In this document: piece after piece, positions 1-4,484 of the stretch
How positions within the stretch are numbered: the first letter of the stretch is position 1
How the letters are laid out: every line of letters begins with the position of its first letter
NCBI GenBank assembly: GCA_027489195.1
Contig: JAIYAG010000500.1
Span: forward strand, 1 to 5,131
Origin: Burkholderiales bacterium
GTDB taxonomy: Bacteria > Pseudomonadota > Gammaproteobacteria > Burkholderiales > Burkholderiaceae_E
Direction of reading: 5' to 3'
DNA: 5,131 nucleotides
The notes under the pieces: model-generated
Told to the model about the DNA's origin: nothing
The model's input: the letters and a program-made list of their open reading frames with translations, nothing else
Database searches by the model: none
Position numbers and translations under genes: made by a program

Positions 1-1
1 C

Positions 2-85
2 GCTGCGTCGGCCGCTGCGTCGGCCGCTGCGTCGGCCGGAGCGTCGGCCGGAGCATCGGCCGGAGCGTCGGCCGGAACGCAGCCC
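2..85 (+). repeat. 12-bp in-frame tandem repeat coding for (A/G)ASA
   Basis: Six 12-bp units run head to tail from the window edge. Three identical gctgcgtcggcc units (2-13, 14-25, 26-37) are followed by three ggagcgtcggcc-type units (38-49, 50-61 with one change, 62-73) and a decayed seventh (74-85). The period is a multiple of three, so gain or loss of units keeps the frame and only changes linker length. The array probably continues to the left, outside the window. Two sub-families of unit suggest two separate local amplifications. Confidence 0.9.
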
Positions 86-1639
86 GGTACGCCACCCGGT
101 GCGCCGGCCCCCTCGCTCACCGCACGGCCGGCCGCTTCGGACGGCGTGTCCGACACGCCCGGCCACCCGGCCCACGAGGCCGAGGCGTTCGGCGGCCTGG
201 TCACCCGTACCGGAGGCACGAGCAGCGGCCTCGCGCCCATCGATCCGATCCAGGCGCCCCCGGCGGCACCCTCGCCCTGGGCCCGGCCCGCCGAGGCGCC
301 TGCTGCGTCGACGGCGAGCGGACCGGCCACCCCCGATGTCGCGCCGACCGCCGCCCCCGATGTCGACGCGGCCACGGCGCCCGCCGTGCCGGGCGAGTCG
401 CCCGGCGATCCCTGGGCGGCGGCAGCCCACGCTGCGCACGAGCACTCGCTCCGGGAAGCGGTCCCCGACGAGGCCGCCCGCGAGGCCGACCCGCTGCGCG
501 GCGCGGGCTCGCTGGCGCCCGGAGCCTTCGAGCCCGAGCGTGCGATGCCGGGCCCGGGCGCCGATCCGTGGGCAGCAGCCTCGACCACGGCGGCAGCAAG
601 CGCTGCGACGACGCCGACGCCCGCAGCACCCGCAGCGCCCGCCACGCCCACCGCCGCTTCGGCGCGGGTCGCCCCCGCCCTGCCTGCCGTGGCCGGCTTC
701 CCCGCACTCCCCGCACCCGGCGCGCGGCGCGAGACCGCCGCGTCGCTCGACGACCTGCTCGCGCGGCCGACCGTGCCCTGGCCCACCACCGCCGGGCCGC
801 AGACCATCATCGCGGGCGACGAGGACCTGAAGACCGCGTTCTTCCTGCCGGACTCGGCGTTCGGGCCGCTGACCGGCAACGGTGCCGAGAGCGGCCCGAG
901 GACGGTCTCGGGCCCGGCGTCACGCATCGACGCGATCGACCCGGATCCGATCACCCGGCTGCGCCCCGAGGCCCGGCGGGTGTCGCCCGAGGACGGCGCC
1001 GTCGGCCTGCCGGTGCAGCCCGCCCGGGGATTCTTCGACGAAGCCACGATCGACGCGCCGATGACGGAGATCGCGGGCGCGCCGTCGCGCCGCGAGGTGC
1101 GCGCGCCCGAACGCGCGATCGACTACTTCCCCGGCGTGCGCAACCGCAGCCGCGGCCTCGGCCTGGCGCTGTCGCCGGCGGCCTGGATCGCCGCGGGCGC
1201 GCTGACGCTGCTGCTCGGCCTGCAGGCGGTCGTCGGCTGGCGCGACACGATCGCGGCCCGCGTCCCGTTCGCCGAGCCCCTGCTCGGCGCGCTGCTCTCG
1301 CCCTTCGGCGCCACGATCGCCCCGCCCCGCGACCTCGACGCGCTGACCATCGAGGGCTTCGAGCTGCAGCCCGCCGGCTCGCCGAACGCGCTGCAGCTGT
1401 CAGCGGTGCTGCGCAACCGCAGCGGCCATGCGGTCGGCTATCCGGCGATGGAACTCACGCTGACCGACAGCGTCGGCGCGATGCTGGTCCGCAAGGTCAT
1501 CCCGGTCGACGCCTGGCTGCCCGACCCGGCCGCGCGCGCCGCCGGCATCGCCGCAGGCACCGAGCGGCCGCTGCGCGTCGCGCTCGAGCACAACGGACTG
1601 CAGCCCACCGGCTACGCGGTCGCCCTCTTCTATCCGTGA
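2..1639 (+). CDS. DUF3426 family single-pass membrane protein, 5' end missing
   Basis: This gene enters from the left edge. The frame is open from position 2 to the TGA at 1637-1639, giving 545 visible residues, so the GTG at 146 is an internal codon and not the likely start. Visible parts in order are an Ala/Gly-Ser tetrapeptide repeat (2-85), a long Ala/Pro/Thr/Asp-rich low-complexity stretch (to about 790) with two DPWAAA copies, and a more ordinary acidic region (about 790-1130). One hydrophobic segment (1172-1240) is followed by a C-terminal DUF3426 domain (about 1256-1636). The domain shows the family pattern: PRDLDAL, then LSAVLRNRSG, YPAMELTLTD, the VIPVDAWLPD region and a GYAVALFYP end. 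Known members usually carry an N-terminal MJ0042-type zinc ribbon, which would lie outside the window. Members are often encoded after accB-accC-prmA in Burkholderiales. Function is unknown; a membrane-anchored protein with the C-terminal domain across the inner membrane is inferred. The linker looks unusually long for the family. The position where many relatives have LGC reads FGA here. Family assignment is firm; the role is not. Confidence 0.88.
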   Translation, partial: AASAAASAAASAGASAGASAGASAGTQPGTPPGAPAPSLTARPAASDGVSDTPGHPAHEAEAFGGLVTRTGGTSSGLAPIDPIQAPPAAPSPWARPAEAPAASTASGPATPDVAPTAAPDVDAATAPAVPGESPGDPWAAAAHAAHEHSLREAVPDEAAREADPLRGAGSLAPGAFEPERAMPGPGADPWAAASTTAAASAATTPTPAAPAAPATPTAASARVAPALPAVAGFPALPAPGARRETAASLDDLLARPTVPWPTTAGPQTIIAGDEDLKTAFFLPDSAFGPLTGNGAESGPRTVSGPASRIDAIDPDPITRLRPEARRVSPEDGAVGLPVQPARGFFDEATIDAPMTEIAGAPSRREVRAPERAIDYFPGVRNRSRGLGLALSPAAWIAAGALTLLLGLQAVVGWRDTIAARVPFAEPLLGALLSPFGATIAPPRDLDALTIEGFELQPAGSPNALQLSAVLRNRSGHAVGYPAMELTLTDSVGAMLVRKVIPVDAWLPDPAARAAGIAAGTERPLRVALEHNGLQPTGYAVALFYP

Positions 1640-1682
1640 CCCGACGACGGGCCGCCCCCTCCACCTCGCACCCTCCCGGACA

Positions 1683-2618
1683 ATGACGACTCGCGTTCTG
1701 ATCAGCGGTTCGGTGGCCTACGACACGATCATGGTGTTCGCAGGCCACTTCAAGGACCACATCCTTCCCGACCGCGTCCACATGCTGAACGTGTCGTTCC
1801 TCACCCTGGACATGAAGCGCGAGTTCGGCGGCTGCGCTGCGAACATCGCGTACACGCTCAAGGGTCTGGGCGGCTCGCCGACCGTGCTGGCCGCCGTCGG
1901 CCGTGACGGCGGCGACTACGTCGAACGCCTGACCGCCCTCGGCATCGACACCGCGTCGATCCTGCGCTGCGAGGACCTCTACACGGCGCAGGCGTTCATC
2001 ACGACCGACCTGTCCGACAACCAGATCACCGCGTTCCATCCGGGCGCGATGGGCCGCGCGCACGAAGTCCCTGCCACCGGGCCGGCCGCCTGGGGCATCG
2101 TCGCGCCCAACGGCAAGGACGCGATGCTGCGCCACGCGCGCGAGTACGCAGCGGCCGGCGTGCCCTGGATCTTCGACCCGGGCCAGGCGCTGCCGATGTT
2201 CTCCGGCGAGGAGCTGCGCGCGCTGGTGGCGAGCGCCGACGCGCTCGCGGTCAACGACTACGAATGCGGGATGGTCTGCGACAAGACCGGCCTGACCGAG
2301 GCCGAGCTGGCCGCACAGGTCACGGCGATGATCGTGACCCGCGGCGGCGACGGCTCGACCCTGCACCACGCCGGCAGCAGCGAGACGATCGCGCCGGTCG
2401 CGATCGGCACCGCGGTCGACCCGACGGGCTGCGGCGACGCCTACCGCGGCGGCCTGCTCTACGCCCTCGCATCGGGGCTGGGCTGGCCGGTCGCCGCCCG
2501 CCTGGGCAGCGTCATGGGCGCGATGAAGATCGAGCACTCCGGACCGCAGAACCACCGCGTGGATCGCGACGCGGTCGCCGCGCGCTACCGCGCCGCGTAC
2601 GGCGCGTCGCCCTGGTAG
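1683..2618 (+). CDS. PfkB/ribokinase-family kinase, probable nucleoside kinase
   Basis: This 311-residue protein is full length for the PfkB family, whose members transfer the ATP gamma-phosphate to a sugar or nucleoside hydroxyl in the cytoplasm. It opens with GSVAYDTI (residues 9-16), as expected for the first strand and substrate-binding Asp. The N-terminal signature is FGGCAANIAY (G49, G50, N54). The second signature, DPTGCGDAYRGG, starts at D246, with D252 as the expected catalytic base and G249-C250-G251 as the anion hole. An ATP-site element, VTRGGDGS, lies before it. The ATG at 1683 fits the family N-terminus, although only a weak purine patch (cgga) precedes it. The gene follows the DUF3426 gene after 43 bp with no strong terminator between, so co-transcription is plausible. 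From memory, a close-looking Burkholderia thailandensis enzyme was characterised as a nucleoside kinase acting on inosine and guanosine. Substrate here is therefore inferred by similarity. A sugar kinase remains the alternative. Confidence 0.9.
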   Translation: MTTRVLISGSVAYDTIMVFAGHFKDHILPDRVHMLNVSFLTLDMKREFGGCAANIAYTLKGLGGSPTVLAAVGRDGGDYVERLTALGIDTASILRCEDLYTAQAFITTDLSDNQITAFHPGAMGRAHEVPATGPAAWGIVAPNGKDAMLRHAREYAAAGVPWIFDPGQALPMFSGEELRALVASADALAVNDYECGMVCDKTGLTEAELAAQVTAMIVTRGGDGSTLHHAGSSETIAPVAIGTAVDPTGCGDAYRGGLLYALASGLGWPVAARLGSVMGAMKIEHSGPQNHRVDRDAVAARYRAAYGASPW

Positions 2619-2631
2619 GACGCGGCGACCT

Positions 2632-2644
2632 CCGGACGGTCCGG
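2632..2644. other. Small inverted repeat in the convergent gap
   Basis: A 5-bp perfect inverted repeat, ccgga-cgg-tccgg, lies 13 bp after the kinase stop codon. No T-run follows on either strand, so it is weak as a terminator alone, but it pairs with the larger hairpin at 2658-2680. The two occupy most of the short gap between the kinase gene and the convergent DUF167 gene. Confidence 0.4.
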
Positions 2645-2657
2645 CGGTGTCGTCTCG

Positions 2658-2680
2658 GGGCCGAGCGTCACGCTCGGCTC
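2658..2680. terminator. Hairpin at the convergent 3' ends, possible bidirectional terminator
   Basis: The 8-bp perfect stem gccgagcg (2660-2667) pairs with cgctcggc (2671-2678) around the loop tca. A G-T and a G-C pair can extend it to 2658-2680. The loop tca is also the reverse complement of the DUF167 stop codon (2668-2670), so the hairpin straddles the end of that gene. It sits 39 bp after the kinase stop. There is no T-run on either side, so intrinsic termination is uncertain. It could instead stabilise the 3' ends of both messages or stop colliding polymerases with help from Rho. Confidence 0.4.
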
Positions 2681-2988
2681 GCGAGACGGGCCGCGATCTC
2701 CGCGTCGCCGAGGTCCGACAGGACCCGGATCCGCTTGCGCCGGGCGCTGTCGCCGTGCTCGACGCGCACCGCCGAACGCGGTACGGCGAGCCGCTCGGCG
2801 AGGAAGGCGCGCAGGGCCTCGTTGGCCCGGCCATCGATCGGTGGTGCCGCGATGCGCAGCTTCAGGCAGCCGTCGTACTCGCCGGCTGGCGCGCTGCGGG
2901 CGGCGCCCGGCTGAACATGCACGAGGAGGGACCAGTCGCCGGGCGCGCCGGCGAGCCAGGGCGGCCGCCGCGCGCCGGCCTCGTCCAT
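2668..2988 (-). CDS. DUF167 (YggU-like) family protein
   Basis: This small protein of 106 residues matches the DUF167/YggU family in length and pattern. It has VHVQPGAARSA (residues 23-33), then LKLRIAAPPIDGRANEAL (42-59), LAVPRSAVRVEHGDSARRK (67-85) and a short C-terminal helix. Known structures of the family show a compact alpha/beta fold, but the biochemical role is not established. No signal peptide or membrane segment is visible, so it should be cytosolic. The ATG at 2988 lies one base after the TGA of the upstream yggT (TGA-c-ATG on the - strand). No Shine-Dalgarno sequence is visible before it, which suggests translation coupled to yggT. The pairing of YggT with DUF167 is conserved in many proteobacteria and supports both calls. 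The first 20 or so residues, rich in Arg, Pro and Gly, are less typical of the family. Confidence 0.88.
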   Translation of the reverse strand: MDEAGARRPPWLAGAPGDWSLLVHVQPGAARSAPAGEYDGCLKLRIAAPPIDGRANEALRAFLAERLAVPRSAVRVEHGDSARRKRIRVLSDLGDAEIAARLASRA

Positions 2989-2989
2989 G

Positions 2990-3544
2990 TCAGCGCAGCA
3001 GCGCCGGCAGCGTGTCGAAGCTGAAGACCATCAGCAGCACCTGCAGCAGCAGGATCAGCACCAGCGGCGAGAGGTCGACGCCGCCGATGGCGGGGACCAC
3101 GCGGCGGATCGGCGCGAGCAGCGGTGCGGTGAGCTGCTGGATCGCGGGCGCCAGCGGCGCGTAGGGGTTCACCCACGACAGGACGGCCTGCACCAGCACC
3201 AGGCCGATCGCCAGCCATACCGTCCAGCGCACCAGCGAGATCGTCGCCCAGAGCAGCACGCTGCCCGGATTCGGCACGCTGACGTTGCCGAGCACGACGA
3301 AGTACAGCAGCCCGGTGAGCAGCGCCACGAGGACCGCGGCGAGCACGCTCGCCCAGTCCATCGCGCGGCCGGGCGGGATCGCGCGGCGCAGCGGCAGGAC
3401 GAGCCAGTCCGTCAGCGCAGACACGAACTGGCTGATCGGATTGCGCGGGTTCAGGTGCACGCGGTGCGCGTACGCACGGAGCACGCAGGCAACCGCGAGC
3501 AGGCTGCCCACGGTCTCGATCACCAACCACAGGATTCGGCTCAT
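2990..3544 (-). CDS. YggT family integral membrane protein
   Basis: This 184-residue hydrophobic protein has two YggT-type repeats, the usual gammaproteobacterial and betaproteobacterial arrangement. Likely membrane segments are residues 4-24, 66-87, 97-123 and 158-176. The first repeat carries RNPISQFVSALTDWLVLPLRR (about 34-54) and the second NPYAPLAPAIQQLTAPLLAPIRR (about 126-148). Each is an Asn-Pro element followed by a helix and a basic pair. Members sit in the inner membrane. Roles proposed in the family include osmotic or ion homeostasis and, for related plastid and cyanobacterial proteins, membrane or cofactor assembly; none is proven here. The ATG at 3544 gives an N-terminus that matches relatives, with RNPI about 34 residues in. 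No Shine-Dalgarno sequence precedes it, and the upstream gene's terminator T-run ends only 20 bp away. The DUF167 gene follows after one base. Confidence 0.9.
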   Translation of the reverse strand: MSRILWLVIETVGSLLAVACVLRAYAHRVHLNPRNPISQFVSALTDWLVLPLRRAIPPGRAMDWASVLAAVLVALLTGLLYFVVLGNVSVPNPGSVLLWATISLVRWTVWLAIGLVLVQAVLSWVNPYAPLAPAIQQLTAPLLAPIRRVVPAIGGVDLSPLVLILLLQVLLMVFSFDTLPALLR

Positions 3545-3554
3545 GGCGGGCGCG

Positions 3555-3563
3555 ATTGTCGCA
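3555..3563 (-). promoter_or_regulatory. Possible extended -10 element for yggT
   Basis: On the - strand the sequence TGcGACAAT lies between the upstream terminator's T-run and the yggT start. It resembles an extended -10 element: the TGn is intact and 4 of 6 bases match TATAAT. No -35 match is found at 17-bp spacing, where the terminator stem lies. The -10 box ends 10 bases before the ATG, so a transcript from here would have almost no leader. This is a weak candidate, reported because nothing else fits in the space. Confidence 0.22.
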
Positions 3564-3564
3564 C

Positions 3565-3592
3565 AAAAAAAATCGCGCCCTGTTGGGCGCGA
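3565..3592 (-). terminator. Rho-independent terminator of the histone H1-like gene
   Basis: A perfect 8-bp stem is formed by tcgcgccc (3573-3580) and gggcgcga (3585-3592) with a 4-base loop. On the - strand it is followed at once by eight T residues (3572-3565). This is a textbook intrinsic terminator, placed 78 bp after the histone-like stop codon. On the + strand the stem is preceded by the A-run and followed by no T-run, so it acts only for - strand transcription. It lies only 20 bp before the yggT start codon. Confidence 0.9.
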
Positions 3593-3612
3593 GTACCTGG
3601 CTGGCTCTGTCG

Positions 3613-3634
3613 CCGCCGCATCGATGTGCGGCGG
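3613..3634. repeat. 8-bp inverted repeat in the histone gene 3' UTR
   Basis: The sequence ccgccgca (3613-3620) pairs perfectly with tgcggcgg (3627-3634) around a 6-base loop. It lies between the histone-like stop codon and that gene's terminator, and no T-run follows on the - strand. It would form a second stem in the 3' UTR of the message. A role in mRNA stability or as part of the yggT upstream region is possible but not shown. Confidence 0.5.
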
Positions 3635-3670
3635 TCGCTTGTTATGGCTGGCGGCCTGGCGGCCGCCCGA

Positions 3671-4129
3671 TCACGGCTTGTTGCCGGTCGGGAACGGCCA
3701 TGCAGCCGCCGGATTCAGCGGCTTGGCAGCCGGAGCGGCGGATGCAGCAGGCGCGGCCGGTGCCGCAGGGGCCGCGGCGGGCTTTTCAGCCTTCTTCGCA
3801 GGCTTCTTGGCAGCTTTCTTGGCAGCCGGTTTCTTGGCAGCGGCTTTCTTGGCCGGCTTCTTCGCAGCGGCCTTCTTGGCAGCCGGCTTCTTCGCAGCGG
3901 CTTTCTTGGCGGCCGGCTTCTTCGCAGCGACCTTCTTGGCCGCCGGCTTCTTCGCCGCAACCTTCTTGGCCGCCGGCTTCTTCGCTGCGACCTTCTTGGC
4001 GGCCGGCTTCTTCGCGGCGACTTTCTTGGCGGCCGGCTTCTTCGCGGCGACCTTCTTGGCGGCCGGCTTCTTCGCGGCGACTTTCTTGGCGGCGGGCTTC
4101 TTGGCGGCGGGTTTCTTGGCGGTTGCCAT
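3671..4129 (-). CDS. Histone H1-like Lys/Ala/Pro-rich DNA-binding protein
   Basis: This 152-residue protein is almost wholly Ala, Lys and Pro. Residues 1-115 are AAKKP/AAKKV repeats, with Val at 17, 27, 37, 47, 57 and 67 marking an exact 10-residue period. An Ala/Pro stretch (117-136) follows, then the tail LNPAAAWPFPTGNKP (138-152). The pattern resembles the C-terminal domain of eukaryotic H1 and bacterial H1-like proteins such as Bordetella BpH1 and the repeat part of Pseudomonas AlgP. The WPFPTG-type tail is, from memory, typical of betaproteobacterial members. It has no globular domain, so a disordered, strongly basic, nucleoid-binding protein is expected. Such proteins vary in length between strains through repeat changes. 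The ATG at 4129 has a strong GAGGAG seven bases upstream. It has its own terminator downstream and lies after the nrdB terminator, so it is probably a single-gene unit. Large hydrophobic reading frames on the opposite strand are mirror images of these repeats. Confidence 0.92.
   Translation of the reverse strand: MATAKKPAAKKPAAKKVAAKKPAAKKVAAKKPAAKKVAAKKPAAKKVAAKKPAAKKVAAKKPAAKKVAAKKPAAKKAAAKKPAAKKAAAKKPAKKAAAKKPAAKKAAKKPAKKAEKPAAAPAAPAAPAASAAPAAKPLNPAAAWPFPTGNKP
3871..4110 (-). repeat. Eight 30-bp tandem repeats inside the histone H1-like gene
   Basis: Eight 30-bp units run without a break, each coding for a ten-residue AAKKPAAKKx block. Written on the + strand, a unit begins ccttcttgg and ends ttcgcggcga. 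The units at 3991-4020 and 4051-4080 are identical, and the one between differs by one base. Units toward 3871, the 3' side of the gene, have more substitutions, and a codon-scale deletion breaks the period before 3871. The pattern suggests recent amplification in the 5' half of the gene and older decaying units downstream. The period preserves the reading frame. Confidence 0.93.
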
Positions 4130-4136
4130 GGAGATA

Positions 4137-4142
4137 CTCCTC
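4137..4142 (-). promoter_or_regulatory. Strong Shine-Dalgarno site of the histone H1-like gene
   Basis: The - strand reads GAGGAG, then seven bases, then the ATG at 4129. It is the best ribosome binding site seen in the window and fixes the start. It implies high translation, as expected for an abundant nucleoid protein. Confidence 0.85.
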
Positions 4143-4206
4143 AGGATGAAGTTGCGGTCATGGAAACCCGTTCCGGCACGGCACGCGGCCGCCCTCGGTG
4201 CGGGCT

Positions 4207-4252
4207 ATTCATCGGCGCAAGAACGTAGAGCCGTTTTCCTACGCTAATGAAT
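4207..4252 (-). promoter_or_regulatory. Nested dyad in the AT-richer region upstream of the histone gene
   Basis: Two inverted repeats share one centre region: attcat (4207-4212) with atgaat (4247-4252), and inside them cgtag (4224-4228) with ctacg (4239-4243). The block is clearly less GC-rich than its surroundings and lies 78-123 bp before the histone-like ATG, where a promoter is expected. The best -35/-10 pair I can draw on the - strand (ttcatt, 18 bp, tacgtt) is poor, so the promoter itself is not fixed. The dyad could be an operator or a structured leader. Confidence 0.35.
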
Positions 4253-4260
4253 GCGGTGGC

Positions 4261-4288
4261 TCGTGTCGCGGGCCTGCACGCGACACGA
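4261..4288. repeat. Perfect 10-bp inverted repeat beside the nrdB terminator
   Basis: The arm tcgtgtcgcg (4261-4270) is the exact reverse complement of cgcgacacga (4279-4288), with an 8-base spacer. It touches the T-run of the nrdB terminator and lies just upstream of the histone gene promoter region. On the - strand it is not followed by a T-run, so it is not a second classical terminator. It may form a stem in readthrough RNA or be a dimeric regulator's operator. Confidence 0.75.
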
Positions 4289-4319
4289 AAAAGGCGCCGT
4301 ACCTCGCGGCACGGCGCCT
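4288..4319 (-). terminator. Rho-independent terminator of nrdB
   Basis: A perfect 9-bp stem is formed by aggcgccgt (4292-4300) and acggcgcct (4311-4319) with a 10-base loop. On the - strand it is followed by a run of five T (4292-4288, the first shared with the stem). It ends the - strand transcript that contains nrdB, 165 bp after the nrdB stop codon. It separates nrdB from the histone-like gene. Confidence 0.85.
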
Positions 4320-4484
4320 GCAGCTTCATGGACGGGAACAGAACCGGCGACCCGGCGCGCGGCGACGCGCGATGAGCGCGACTGCAGGGCGTCGTGTGTC
4401 GTGAAGAAGGCCGGTGTATCTGCTTAGTCCCCGTCAACTCGAGTCTCTGATGCGGCAATCCGCGGTTTTCTGGTGCCCGTCGCC
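4320..4484 (-). other. Long nrdB 3' UTR without a recognisable gene
   Basis: There are 165 bp between the nrdB stop and the terminator stem. I find no credible small ORF, tRNA or repeat family here. Small stems are visible: cgcgcg-gcga-cgcgcg at 4356-4371 and gcgg-caat-ccgc at 4452-4463. The whole gap between nrdB and the histone-like gene is 355 bp. It is filled by this UTR, the terminator, the 10-bp inverted repeat, and the histone promoter and leader region. Confidence 0.55.

Noticed and set aside
2..85. CRISPR-like direct repeats at the left edge
   Set aside because: The 12-bp units are contiguous with no spacers and are in frame with a coding sequence.
146..148. GTG as the start of the DUF3426 gene
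   Set aside because: The frame is open and of the same composition back to position 2, and the usual N-terminal zinc ribbon is missing, so the real start is outside the window.
1640..1682. Terminator or promoter between the DUF3426 and kinase genes
   Set aside because: Only a 4-bp cccg/cggg stem is visible, without a T-run, and there is no recognisable -35/-10 pair.
1497..2834. 445-codon - strand frame opposite the kinase gene
   Set aside because: High GC content keeps antisense frames open. The translation is Arg/Ala-rich without family motifs, while the + strand frame is a clear PfkB kinase.
3871..4110. CRISPR-like regular 30-bp repeats
   Set aside because: The units abut without unique spacers and code for a ten-residue protein repeat.
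3285..4247. Large + strand frame with a hydrophobic FLAAGFFAAT-type repeat that looks like a repetitive membrane protein
   Set aside because: It is the mirror of the Lys/Ala repeats of the histone-like gene. The - strand frame has a strong Shine-Dalgarno site, a terminator and a family-typical tail; the + frame also overlaps yggT antisense.
4452..4470. Possible + strand terminator, gcgg-caat-ccgc followed by gtttt
   Set aside because: The stem is only four or five pairs, the T-run is short, and no + strand gene ends nearby.
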